A stretch of DNA of 24,040 nucleotides from Candidatus Campylobacter infans (GTDB taxonomy: Bacteria > Campylobacterota > Campylobacteria > Campylobacterales > Campylobacteraceae). The notes beneath the pieces were generated by a model. It was not told where the DNA came from and did not search any database. It saw nothing but the letters and a program-made list of their open reading frames with translations. This document shows positions 15,001-22,209 of this stretch, piece by piece. The stretch is taken from positions 1 to 24,040 of the forward strand of contig SPMW01000024.1 in NCBI GenBank assembly GCA_009827235.1. Direction: 5' to 3'. Numbering within the stretch: position 1 is the stretch's first letter; each line of letters begins with the position of its first letter. Position numbers and translations under genes: made by a program.

Positions 15001-15429
15001 TTAACTAAATTTTAAAATGCGCCTTTCGTGCCTGCCACCTTCAAACTCCGTGCTAAAAAATGTTTTTATAATATCTTGTATTACGGCATTGCCAAGCATT
15101 CGCCCACCAAAAGCTAGCACATTTGCGTTATTGTGCGCTCTTGCTAATCTTGCGCTAGTTTGATCGTGGCAAAGCGCGCATCTAATGTGTTTGTGGCGAT
15201 TTGCGGCCATTGAAATGCCTATACCAGTGCCACAAGCTACAATCCCAAAAGCATTCAAATCAGTTTTTAAATACTCGCTCAAAATCAGCGCAAAATCCGG
15301 GTAATCCACACTTTGGCTAGCATTATTCGTGCCTAAATCCACATAACTTATGCCCAAATCATCAAGCACTTGCTTTGCATATTCTTTAACGCAAAACCCC
15401 CCATGATCGCTAGCTAGAAATACTTTCAT
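15001..15429 (-). CDS. rpiB: ribose-5-phosphate isomerase B
   Basis: A 142-residue RpiB/LacAB-type isomerase that interconverts ribose-5-phosphate and ribulose-5-phosphate in the non-oxidative pentose phosphate pathway. Visible hallmarks are ASDHGG (6-11), the VDYPDFA block (41-47), the catalytic-base cysteine C66 in ACGTGIGISMAANR, and the phosphate-binding GGRHERR near the C-terminus. Length is typical. It begins 7 bases after the restriction-enzyme gene with only a weak GAAGA-type ribosome site. The protein end and the 3' flank contain AAATTTTAAAAT motifs (14989-15002 and 15008-15019). Confidence 0.95.
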   Translation of the reverse strand: MKVFLASDHGGFCVKEYAKQVLDDLGISYVDLGTNNASQSVDYPDFALILSEYLKTDLNAFGIVACGTGIGISMAANRHKHIRCALCHDQTSARLARAHNNANVLAFGGRMLGNAVIQDIIKTFFSTEFEGGRHERRILKFS

Positions 15430-15436
15430 TTATCTT

Positions 15437-16063
15437 CTACTCGCTTTCTAAAATTTTATTATTAGCAAACATTTCTTTGAGTTTAAAAGGATAACCTTTA
15501 ACTGTTTTGTCCCAGCTTTGCAAATAAATGTCTAAAATGTAACGCATAGCCTCAATCTCACTGCGGTTTGAAAAGGCTCTATTTTCTGCCCAATTACACT
15601 GAAAAGGTAGGTTGTTGCCATTTGGCACAAGTGTTTTAATGCGTTTTAGCGAGGTGTAAAAGCAATCTTTCGTGTCGTTTTTGTTGATAACCAAAAAATA
15701 ATAATCATAGCCTATTTTTAGCTCATTTGCGAGCATTTCGTGGAATTTATCCCAAGCCAAAGGCATATTTTTCACGCCACTTAAAGCATATCCCATTCCA
15801 AGTTTTGAGCTACAATTATCCGCCGCGCTGTTATTTAAATCAGAAATTTTTACATTGACAAAAATTTCATCTTTTTGGCAAATTTTAAAGTCAAACCACT
15901 GCCTAATGCTTGAAATTTCAACTTCTTTGAATTTGTGTGAGAGTTTTTGCAAAATGATATTTTCATTTGTGGCTGAATTTAGCCTGCCGTCATCATTTTC
16001 GCTTACAAGTTCAACGCCTGCGCTTTGCAAAAAATCAACAATGTTTTCTAAATATTTCATCAT
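15437..16063 (-). CDS. probable type II restriction endonuclease
   Basis: The 208-residue protein follows a DNA adenine methyltransferase gene with a 29-base overlap, the usual layout of a type II restriction-modification pair. Its core reads WFDFK (56-60), then FVNVKIS (68-74), then AADNCSSKLGMGYALSG (80-96). From memory, a VN(I/V)K...DN..SK.G..YAL(T/S)G pattern occurs in a group of PD-(D/E)xK-like restriction enzymes. Here D58 and K72 would be catalytic, with N70 where many relatives have D or E. The target sequence cannot be read from the protein. Two adjacent ATGs (16063 and 16060) are possible starts; an AAGAGG lies about 9 bases before the first. It could instead be another nuclease tied to the methyltransferase. 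Confidence 0.7.
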   Translation of the reverse strand: MMKYLENIVDFLQSAGVELVSENDDGRLNSATNENIILQKLSHKFKEVEISSIRQWFDFKICQKDEIFVNVKISDLNNSAADNCSSKLGMGYALSGVKNMPLAWDKFHEMLANELKIGYDYYFLVINKNDTKDCFYTSLKRIKTLVPNGNNLPFQCNWAENRAFSNRSEIEAMRYILDIYLQSWDKTVKGYPFKLKEMFANNKILESE

Positions 16064-17195
16064 CTATCATCGCCTCTTGTAAGGATTTTTGCGCAAAAAT
16101 GTATCTCCCGCCCGTTACAAAACCCATTTGCTCCCAGTCGATTTGATTAAGCAAGTAAGCTGTTTTTTCTAAATCAAGCGGAGTTTTTGGAAAAAGCGCC
16201 AAAACTGAGCCGTCCCATTTTTTGCACTCATTGACAAAAAAGGGCTTTTTGTTTCGGGTTTTGCAATTTACATAAATTCTAGGCTCATTCTCCCTAAAAT
16301 TCACAGCTCGTCCCCAAGCCCACCAATTACTTTCATCAAATTTTTTTATGGCTCGTTTTATCAAAATGTCTTTGTGTTTTTCAAGGGCTAAATCATATTT
16401 TTGATAAATCATCTTTTTTAGTTTGCCTGTTTTTGCCGTTTGCGAGCAAACAAATTCATCGCCTTTATCGCTCAAAAAAAGCTCGTCTTTTCCGCTTACT
16501 GCGCCCACTTTTATGTCAAAAAACGCACCCAAAGGTTTGACATTTAACTTTGTGCTAAAAGAGATAATGCCGTCTTTTATCAGTAAATGTTTTTCGCCGC
16601 TAAAAGTCTGCGTTTTGTGTGAAAAATTGCCCTTTTCATAGCGAAAAATGCAAACATTAGGACAAGCCTCATCAAACAACCTTGTATCTCCATAGTCAAA
16701 ATAATGCGTAATAGTGCCATTTTTTAAAAGCAATTCATTGACATATCTTGCCGAAGTGAGTTTGATAAAATCTCTTGGAGTGATGAAAATCAGCTCGCCG
16801 TTTTGTTTTAAGTGATGAAAGCATTTTTCGATGAAGTAAAGATATAAATTTGCTTCAACCTTTATGTTTGTTTCGTGCGTAATGTGTAGGAATTTGTTAT
16901 CCACATAGGGCGGATTGCCGATGATGGTGTCAAATTTTTGGCTTATGAGATAGTCGAAAAAGTCTATATTTAGCACTTTGTCATTTGTGATTAAGCTCTT
17001 GTCAATTTCGATAAATACGGCATTTTCATCAAGGCATTTTTTAAAGGCGAGCTTGCCACAACTTGGCTCTAAAAGTCTGCCATTTTTGTTTTGTATGAGG
17101 CTAATGCACTTTTCTACAAGCACTTGCGGGCTAAAAAATTGCCCTAAATGGCGATTAAGCCCCGATTTAGTGAGTTTAAAATTTTTAGTTCTCAT
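16035..17195 (-). CDS. N6-adenine DNA methyltransferase of a type II restriction-modification system
   Basis: From the chosen start the protein has 386 residues. Motif X is HLGQFFSP (16-23). Motif I, the SAM-binding loop, is LLEPSCGKLAF (41-51). Motif IV is NPPY (94-97). This order is that of gamma-class (TaqI-like) adenine methyltransferases. The C-terminal part (about 240-386), with WWAWGRAVNF, should be the target-recognition domain. The frame extends 20 codons upstream to 17255, but that overlaps lepB by 35 bases. The ATG at 17195 sits directly before motif X, leaves a 25-base gap after lepB, and has AAGG upstream, so it is preferred. The enzyme would protect host DNA against the nuclease encoded just downstream. 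Confidence 0.88.
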   Translation of the reverse strand: MRTKNFKLTKSGLNRHLGQFFSPQVLVEKCISLIQNKNGRLLEPSCGKLAFKKCLDENAVFIEIDKSLITNDKVLNIDFFDYLISQKFDTIIGNPPYVDNKFLHITHETNIKVEANLYLYFIEKCFHHLKQNGELIFITPRDFIKLTSARYVNELLLKNGTITHYFDYGDTRLFDEACPNVCIFRYEKGNFSHKTQTFSGEKHLLIKDGIISFSTKLNVKPLGAFFDIKVGAVSGKDELFLSDKGDEFVCSQTAKTGKLKKMIYQKYDLALEKHKDILIKRAIKKFDESNWWAWGRAVNFRENEPRIYVNCKTRNKKPFFVNECKKWDGSVLALFPKTPLDLEKTAYLLNQIDWEQMGFVTGGRYIFAQKSLQEAMIDDEIFRKHC

Positions 17196-17220
17196 ACCTG
17201 ACCTTAAATTTAAAATGCTT

Positions 17221-18108
17221 TTAATCCCTGGCGCTTTTGGCGTATTTTGGATCATTTTCTAAGCTATCAACGAATCTACCCACGCGCTCCCAGCGCACCT
17301 TATAATCTTTATCCCAGCTAAAATACACAAACCACGGCTTACCAACTATATATTTATACTCCACCGCACCCCAAAAACGGCTATCATTGCTGTTTTCGCG
17401 GTTATCTCCCACCATAAAAAACTCATCATCTTTAACCTTAAAATAAAAGGCATTAAAGCTAGCATCATCTATTATTTGAAGTGCTGGCAATTCATCTACA
17501 TAAATAGGATCCATAGCAAATTGCCCTTTTGATTTTGCAAGCATTGCGATGGTAAAAATATCTAATTTTTGCCCGCCAAAATTATCTTTTCTTTCATTTA
17601 AATCATAGTGAATGCCAGCATTTTTGTAAGGTTCTTTGATAAAAAGCTTGCCATTTAGCCTTACTAAATCATTTTGATCATAATGCTTTTTCATATATTC
17701 ATCGCCCTCGCTTGCCCTTAAATACATAGTATTTGGGGCAAAAATCACTTCATCGCCAGATTTTGCAAACATTCTTTTTACATAATAAATTTTAGGCTCT
17801 AATGGATAGCGAAACACCACTATATCGCCACGCTTTGGACGCTCGCCTTGCCATAAATGCCCATCTTTGTCAAAATCAAAAGCCACGGGAATTTCAAGCC
17901 AAGGAATATGCGGAATACTCATACCATAGCTAAATTTTTTCACAAACAAAAAATCGCCTATCAAAAGTGAGTTTTTCATTGAGCCACTTGGTATAACAAA
18001 GGCTTGGGCTACAAAAAATATAAAAAATAAAACAATTATTATGGTGCCAGTCCAGCTAGCACTAAATTTATTAAAGGCACTAAAAGCTTTTATGATTTTA
18101 TCTTTCAT
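17221..18108 (-). CDS. lepB: signal peptidase I
   Basis: The 295-residue membrane protease cleaves Sec and Tat signal peptides at the outer face of the inner membrane. One N-terminal membrane anchor (about 20-38) is followed directly by the catalytic box VIPSGSM with nucleophile S43. The general-base lysine is K111 in YYVKRMFAKSGDEV. The conserved box GDNRENSNDSRFWG lies near the C-terminus. It has one anchor, not the two of E. coli LepB. The start overlaps folD by 11 bases. The pairing of folD with the signal peptidase matches what I recall from C. jejuni. Confidence 0.95.
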   Translation of the reverse strand: MKDKIIKAFSAFNKFSASWTGTIIIVLFFIFFVAQAFVIPSGSMKNSLLIGDFLFVKKFSYGMSIPHIPWLEIPVAFDFDKDGHLWQGERPKRGDIVVFRYPLEPKIYYVKRMFAKSGDEVIFAPNTMYLRASEGDEYMKKHYDQNDLVRLNGKLFIKEPYKNAGIHYDLNERKDNFGGQKLDIFTIAMLAKSKGQFAMDPIYVDELPALQIIDDASFNAFYFKVKDDEFFMVGDNRENSNDSRFWGAVEYKYIVGKPWFVYFSWDKDYKVRWERVGRFVDSLENDPKYAKSARD

Positions 18109-18952
18109 TTAATTTACGCTCTTTTGCTGATTTTAGGGTATTTGATAGTAGCATTGCAATAGTCATAGGGCCTACTCCACCTGGCACTGGCGTGATAAAA
18201 TCGCATTTATCTTTTAAATTTTCAAAATCACAATCCCCAACTAATTTGCCATTTTCAAGGCGATTTATACCTACATCGATGATTATTGCGCCTTCTTTTA
18301 CCATTTCTGGCTTTATAAAATTTGCCTTGCCAATAGCTGCTATTATTAAGTCAGCATTTTTGCTAAATTGTGCTAAATTTTTGGTTTTTGAGTGCGCTAT
18401 GGTTACGGTAGCACCAGCATTTAATAAAAGTGCTGCCATAGGCTTGCCTACTATATTGCTGCGCCCGATTACAAGGGTATTTAAGCCTTGCGGGTTGATA
18501 TTGTATTGTTTTAAAAGCTCCATTATGCCAAGTGGAGTACAAGGCACAAAGCCATCTAATCCGCTAACTAGCGCGCCTATATTTTGAGCGCAAAATCCAT
18601 CTACATCTTTTTTTGGGTCTATTTTGCGTAAAATTTCATTTGTGTTTATGTGCTTTGGTAATGGCAACTGAACTAAAATCCCATCTATGCTATCATCGGC
18701 ATTTAGCACATCTATTAGGCTAATTAATTCTTGCTGCGTTGTATTCGCGCTTAATTTATGCATCACAGAACCCATTTGACACGCCAAACAAGCCTTTTGC
18801 TTGCTTGCTACATAGGTTTGGCTTGCTGGTTCATCGCCTACTAAAATTACCGCCAAAGTCGGCGTAATGCCCTTTTGTTTTAATTTTATAACTTCGTTTT
18901 TGATTTCGTCTTTTATTTTTTGGCTTGTGGCTTTACCATCAATTAAAGTCAT
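18098..18952 (-). CDS. folD: bifunctional methylenetetrahydrofolate dehydrogenase/methenyltetrahydrofolate cyclohydrolase FolD
   Basis: A 284-residue FolD of standard length. It interconverts 5,10-methylene- and 10-formyl-tetrahydrofolate using NADP, supplying one-carbon units for purines and initiator tRNA. Catalytic YxxxK is Y47/K51 in TYVASKQKAC. QLPLPKHIN (95-103) and PKKDVDGF (113-120) are signature regions. The NADP-binding VIGRSNIVGKP and the C-terminal ITPVPGGVGPMTIAMLL are intact. The ATG has an AAGGACG ribosome site and heads the ten-gene minus-strand run ending with ychF. Its promoter lies in the short divergent gap shared with the cytochrome c gene. Confidence 0.97.
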   Translation of the reverse strand: MTLIDGKATSQKIKDEIKNEVIKLKQKGITPTLAVILVGDEPASQTYVASKQKACLACQMGSVMHKLSANTTQQELISLIDVLNADDSIDGILVQLPLPKHINTNEILRKIDPKKDVDGFCAQNIGALVSGLDGFVPCTPLGIMELLKQYNINPQGLNTLVIGRSNIVGKPMAALLLNAGATVTIAHSKTKNLAQFSKNADLIIAAIGKANFIKPEMVKEGAIIIDVGINRLENGKLVGDCDFENLKDKCDFITPVPGGVGPMTIAMLLSNTLKSAKERKLNER

Positions 18953-18990
18953 TTGGCGTCCTTTTTATGCGTTTTTAATTAAAAAATGCG

Positions 18991-18997
18991 TATGATA
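18991..18997. promoter_or_regulatory. overlapping divergent -10-like sites for the cytochrome c gene and folD
   Basis: The 75-bp gap 18953-19027 has TATGAT on the plus strand (18991-18996) and TATCAT on the minus strand (18992-18997). Both fit weak -10 boxes at suitable distances from the two divergent ATGs. If both are real, RNA polymerase could not occupy both at once. Confidence 0.35.
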
Positions 18998-19027
18998 GCA
19001 AAATTTTTTTAAGCACAAGTTGAATAA

Positions 19028-19417
19028 ATGGCTAATTTTTCTTATATTTTTTTATGCGCATTAATTTTTTGCTGTTTTGGCTTTTTAAATGCTGAGGATT
19101 TTATATCTAAAAGTGAATACGCCAGAATGCTTTTTGCTAATCCGCGTGGCATAGGGTGCGATAAATGCCACGGCGAAAAAGGCGATGGCAAGGTGATTTC
19201 AATATATAAAATTTACGATAAAGCCACATCAAAGCTACAAAGCAAAAAGCTAGTTGCCCCAAGAATCAATAATTTAGAATACGAAATTTTTTACAAAGCA
19301 GTAAAAAACTCATCAGTAGAAAAAACAAAAAATATGATGCCACGATATTTTTTAACAGATAATGAAATTTTAACTCTCTATGATTATCTTCAATCACTCA
19401 ATAAGGACAAAAAATGA
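19028..19417 (+). CDS. small periplasmic c-type cytochrome (monoheme)
   Basis: A 129-residue protein with an N-terminal signal peptide (hydrophobic 5-20, likely cut after LNA near residue 22). One heme-attachment site, CDKCH (44-48), is followed by GEKGDGK, typical of class I cytochromes c. The likely axial methionine is M103 or M104 in [13 protein letters not shown], before a C-terminal helix [10 protein letters not shown]. It should be an electron carrier in the periplasm; its partner is unknown. The stop overlaps the hemL start by four bases (ATGA), and the hemL ribosome site (AAGGA) lies inside this gene. I recall the same cytochrome-hemL pair in C. jejuni. There is no strong ribosome site before its own ATG. 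Confidence 0.87.
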   Translation: MANFSYIFLCALIFCCFGFLNAEDFISKSEYARMLFANPRGIGCDKCHGEKGDGKVISIYKIYDKATSKLQSKKLVAPRINNLEYEIFYKAVKNSSVEKTKNMMPRYFLTDNEILTLYDYLQSLNKDKK

Positions 19418-20688
19418 CTAACGAAAAAGCTTTTAGCAAAGCCAAAGATTACATAAGCGGTGGCGTTAATTCGCCTGTGCGCGCTTTTAAAAGCGTAAAG
19501 GGTTCGCCTGTATTTATTGAGCGGGCAAAAGATGAGTTTTTATACGATATCCAAGGGCAAAAATACATTGATTTTGTGTTAAGCTGGGGGCCGATGATTT
19601 TAGGGCATGCTGATAAAGATGTGGTAAATGCAGTTATCAAAACAGCTCACAAGGGGCTAAGCTTTGGCGCGCCTTGCACGCTTGAGACGCAACTAGCTAA
19701 GTTAATTTTAAGTAAATTTAGCTGGCTTGATAAAATTCGCTTTTGCGCTAGTGGCACAGAAGCTACAATGAGTGCTATTCGCCTAGCCAGAGCTTATAGC
19801 AAAAAAGATGATATTATAAAATTTGAAGGTTGCTACCACGGCCATAGCGATAGTTTGCTGGTTAAAGCTGGTAGCGGGGCTACTACTTTTGGCACTTCAA
19901 GCTCAGATGGTGTGCCAAATGATTTTATCAAACACACGCATTTAGCCACTTATAACGACATTCACAGCGTAGAGCGTTGCTTTGCTAAAAGCAATCAAAT
20001 AGGCGCTGTGATAATAGAGCCAATCGCTGGTAATATGGGGCTTGTCCCAGCGCATTTGACCTTTTTAGTGCGCCTTAGGGATTTATGCCGTGCAAATGGC
20101 GCGGTGTTGATTTTTGATGAGGTTATGAGCGGATTTAGAGCTAGCCTTACGGGCAGTTATAAGTTTAATAAAGTAAAAGCCGATATAGTAACATTTGGCA
20201 AGGTTATAGGTGGGGGTATGAATGTGGCTGCATTTGCTGGGAGCGATGAAATAATGAGCTTAATCAGCCCGCAAGGTGGCGTCTATCAAGCAGGCACGCT
20301 AAATGGCAATCCAGTAGCCATGGCAGCAGGCATTGCCACGCTAAGCAAGCTTTATGCCATGCCACATATTTACGAAAAACTAAACGACAAGGCAAAAGCT
20401 ATTTTAAAAGCCATACAAAATAGCGCAAAGAAAAAAGGCATCGCCATTCAAACCGCCCATCGCGGCTCGATGTTTGGCTTTTTCTTTAATGAAAATAAGA
20501 TCCAAAACTACGCCGATGCCCTAAAAAGCGACACCAAAATGTATGCGAAATTTCATAATCAAATGCTAAAACGAGGCGTTTATCTTGCGCCTAGTCAGTT
20601 TGAAACTAGCTTTATTTGCACAAAAATGGGCAAAAACAGCCTAGAAAAAGTCATAGAGGCCATAGAAAACAGCTTTAAGGCACTTTAA
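19414..20688 (+). CDS. hemL: glutamate-1-semialdehyde 2,1-aminomutase
   Basis: A 424-residue PLP enzyme of class III aminotransferase type. It converts glutamate-1-semialdehyde to 5-aminolevulinate, the committed precursor of heme by the C5 route. The PLP lysine is K263 in [12 protein letters not shown]. Other motifs are [10 protein letters not shown] (16-25), [16 protein letters not shown] (111-126), GCYHGHSD (139-146) and FDEVMSGFR (234-242). Length is normal and no key residue is missing. Its four-base overlap with a c-type cytochrome gene links heme synthesis with a heme protein. No GC-rich terminator follows; downstream is the repeat-rich gap. Confidence 0.97.
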   Translation: MTNEKAFSKAKDYISGGVNSPVRAFKSVKGSPVFIERAKDEFLYDIQGQKYIDFVLSWGPMILGHADKDVVNAVIKTAHKGLSFGAPCTLETQLAKLILSKFSWLDKIRFCASGTEATMSAIRLARAYSKKDDIIKFEGCYHGHSDSLLVKAGSGATTFGTSSSDGVPNDFIKHTHLATYNDIHSVERCFAKSNQIGAVIIEPIAGNMGLVPAHLTFLVRLRDLCRANGAVLIFDEVMSGFRASLTGSYKFNKVKADIVTFGKVIGGGMNVAAFAGSDEIMSLISPQGGVYQAGTLNGNPVAMAAGIATLSKLYAMPHIYEKLNDKAKAILKAIQNSAKKKGIAIQTAHRGSMFGFFFNENKIQNYADALKSDTKMYAKFHNQMLKRGVYLAPSQFETSFICTKMGKNSLEKVIEAIENSFKAL

Positions 20689-20945
20689 AATTTGCTATTT
20701 TTTGAAATTTTAAAATTTTGGCAAGTTGTAAAATTTTGCCAAATTTTAAAATCTAAGCAAATTTTAAAATTTCGGTAAATTTAAAACTTAAAATTTTAAT
20801 AAGTTTTAAAATTTCAAGCTAGCAAAACCCAAGATTTCAAGCTAGCCATAATTTGCTAGCTTTAAAATTTCGGCAAGTTTAAAATTTCGGTAAATTTAAA
20901 ACTTAAAATTTTAATAATTTTTAAAATTTATGCTTGAAATATTAC
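20689..20945. repeat. repeat-rich AT gap between convergent hemL and toxin 2
   Basis: 257 bases with no credible gene. Bases 20763-20814 recur at 20878-20929 as a direct repeat of 52 bases with one mismatch (position 20803 against 20918), 115 bases apart. ATTTCAAGCTAGC occurs twice (20811-20823 and 20834-20846). AAGCTAGCAAA at 20817-20827 pairs with its reverse complement at 20852-20862. AAATTTTAAAATTTT-like units fill the rest. It may act as a two-way terminator. It could also be a relic of duplication next to the TA module. Confidence 0.75.
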
Positions 20946-21248
20946 TCATTTTAAATTTTTATAAGTGCTTTCATCTCGCTTTGAAATTTTAATTATTTCA
21001 ATAATTTTAAATTCGCCATCTACAATTTTAGCAACTATTCTATAATCACCTAAACGCCAGCGCCAACGATTATCTGCAAATCCCGTAAGTCGTTTTGCGT
21101 TTGGTAGCTTACAAGGATTATCACTTGTTGATAATTTTTCATTTAAAAAAATTACAATTTTAGAATGTTCGCTAGGCGTAGATTTTTCTAATTTATTCAA
21201 AAATTTTAAAACTTGTTTTGTAAGCTGTATTTCATAGTTCATCGCCAT
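20946..21248 (-). CDS. RelE/ParE-superfamily toxin, module 2
   Basis: A 100-residue RelE/ParE-like protein, downstream of and overlapping its antitoxin gene by 17 bases. It has an N-terminal YEIQLTKQVLKFLNKL helix region, KRLTGFADNRWRWRLGDYR (about 53-71) as the basic sheet typical of RelE/YoeB/ParE folds, IIEIIKISKR, and a C-terminal STYKNLK tail. The WRWRLGDYRIV block is more canonical than WHWRVGNYRVI in the module 1 toxin. A second ATG two codons downstream (21242) is an alternative start. Likely action is ribosome-dependent mRNA cleavage or gyrase poisoning; the sequence does not decide. The frame is intact. Confidence 0.84.
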   Translation of the reverse strand: MAMNYEIQLTKQVLKFLNKLEKSTPSEHSKIVIFLNEKLSTSDNPCKLPNAKRLTGFADNRWRWRLGDYRIVAKIVDGEFKIIEIIKISKRDESTYKNLK

Positions 21249-21555
21249 AATCCCTATTTATTTCATCATCTACTTCTTGCCTTAATTTTGCCTGTTCTGC
21301 GCTTGTAAGAGAATTTAAATATTTATTTGCTTTTTCAATATGCCCTGAATTTTTTAGAGATATAAATTCTAATTTTGGCTTATCAATTCGTTCTTTTAAT
21401 TTCGCTTTCAAAAATGAAATTAAATCGCTATTAGCTTTAATTTTTTTTTGTAAATCAGCTTTCATTTTAATTTCTTTTTTTTCTGCGTTTAGTAGAGAAG
21501 TTAAAAGCTGTCTTTCTGTCATATTTGAATATTTTTCATAATTAATAGCAACCAT
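21232..21555 (-). CDS. putative antitoxin, module 2 (same unrecognised family as module 1)
   Basis: A 107-residue protein from the ATG at 21555. The frame is open further upstream to 21720, but this ATG has an excellent AAGGAGGGC ribosome site and starts the conserved block INYEKYSNMTERQLL. It shares with the module 1 antitoxin that block, a lysine-rich helical middle with L(I)xFLKxKLK, and a C-terminal helix (SLTSAEQAKLRQEVDDEI here, KLPQAEQDKIRAEVRAEM there). I recognise no known antitoxin fold. It has a promoter of its own with an inverted repeat over the -10 box, which fits autoregulation. The N-terminal half would be the likely DNA-binding or dimerising part and the acidic C-terminus the toxin-binding part; both are inferences. 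Confidence 0.77.
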   Translation of the reverse strand: MVAINYEKYSNMTERQLLTSLLNAEKKEIKMKADLQKKIKANSDLISFLKAKLKERIDKPKLEFISLKNSGHIEKANKYLNSLTSAEQAKLRQEVDDEINRDYGDEL

Positions 21556-21580
21556 TTTGCCCTCCTTTTTTGATTGATTA

Positions 21581-21609
21581 GCTATAATATTAGCTTGCGA
21601 AATTATAGC
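21581..21609 (-). promoter_or_regulatory. candidate promoter and operator of TA module 2
   Basis: GCTATAAT at 21581-21588 and ATTATAGC at 21602-21609 form an 8-bp inverted repeat with a 13-base spacer. The right half contains TATAAT on the minus strand (21602-21607), a good -10 box about 46 bases from the antitoxin start. The symmetry over the promoter suggests a site for autorepression by the antitoxin or TA complex. Confidence 0.45.
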
Positions 21610-21684
21610 ATAAATTTTAAGCATTTTTTTGCTTTTTTTCATAAAAATTTTAGCATTTTTTCTTGCTTTTTTATTATTTTTTGC

Positions 21685-21690
21685 TATAAT
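21685..21690 (+). promoter_or_regulatory. candidate promoter of the mreD-like/mrdA pair with phased T-tracts
   Basis: TATAAT preceded by TTGC lies 24 bases before the ATG at 21715. Upstream, T-runs recur roughly every 10-13 bases from about 21624. This is the periodic T-rich pattern known for Campylobacter sigma-70 promoters in place of a -35 box. Confidence 0.6.
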
Positions 21691-21714
21691 TTTTGTTATT
21701 TTCAAAGGGCAAAA

Positions 21715-22209
21715 ATGCAATTAAACGAGGCTAAAAATAGTATTTTTACGCCATTTTATTTATTTAGTGCCATAAGCGTGGTGCTTTATGAAATGCTAAG
21801 CACCGCTTTTATTTATTTGCCACCACTAATAGGCGTATTTTTTAGCTATTTGATACTTTCTAAAAGCGATGCTCAGCGCAGTTTAAGCGGCCTTGCTGGG
21901 TATTGGTATTTGGCTTTTGCATTTTTGCTTTTTGCTGAGCAATTAAATGGCTTTACTTTTTTAAGTTCTGTGGTTGTGTTTTTTGTGTTTTATTATATTA
22001 TGCACGATTGGTTGATTATAAATGTAAAAAGTCAATTTTTTATGTTTGTGATGTTTAATTTTAGTGCGTATTTTGGTATGTTTTTTATTAGTAATTTATT
22101 TTTGTATATTGTGGATTCCCAGCTTTTAAGCTATTCTCATTTTCTTTTATATTATGCTTTGATTGAGAGCATTTTTAGCTTTTGGTTTTTCAAAAAGGTT
22201 AGATTATGA
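21715..22209 (+). CDS. MreD-like integral membrane protein preceding PBP2
   Basis: A 164-residue, strongly hydrophobic protein with about five membrane segments and no soluble domain. I chose the ATG at 21715, which has an AAAGGGC ribosome site. The open frame reaches back to 21574 but would run through the promoter region. Size, membrane character and its place immediately before mrdA suggest a MreD-type part of the elongasome, but direct sequence resemblance to MreD is weak and I do not assign the symbol. I recall an uncharacterised membrane gene in the same place before the PBP2 gene in C. jejuni. The stop overlaps the mrdA start by four bases (ATGA), so the two are coupled. Confidence 0.7.
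   Translation: MQLNEAKNSIFTPFYLFSAISVVLYEMLSTAFIYLPPLIGVFFSYLILSKSDAQRSLSGLAGYWYLAFAFLLFAEQLNGFTFLSSVVVFFVFYYIMHDWLIINVKSQFFMFVMFNFSAYFGMFFISNLFLYIVDSQLLSYSHFLLYYALIESIFSFWFFKKVRL

Noticed and set aside
17196..17255. N-terminal extension of the methyltransferase by 20 residues
   Set aside because: It would overlap the end of lepB by 35 bases. The ATG at 17195 is directly before motif X and has a reasonable ribosome site.
18192..18587. Open frame of 131 codons on the plus strand opposite folD
   Set aside because: It lies wholly inside folD, whose motifs are intact in the other strand; no sign of independent coding.
21574..21714. N-terminal extension of the MreD-like protein by 47 residues
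   Set aside because: It would place coding sequence over the T-tract promoter. The ATG at 21715 has an AAAGGGC ribosome site and begins the natural N-terminus.
21556..21720. N-terminal extension of the module 2 antitoxin by 55 residues
   Set aside because: The ATG at 21555 has an excellent ribosome site and matches the start of the module 1 antitoxin. The extra part is low-complexity Lys/Ile/Asn.
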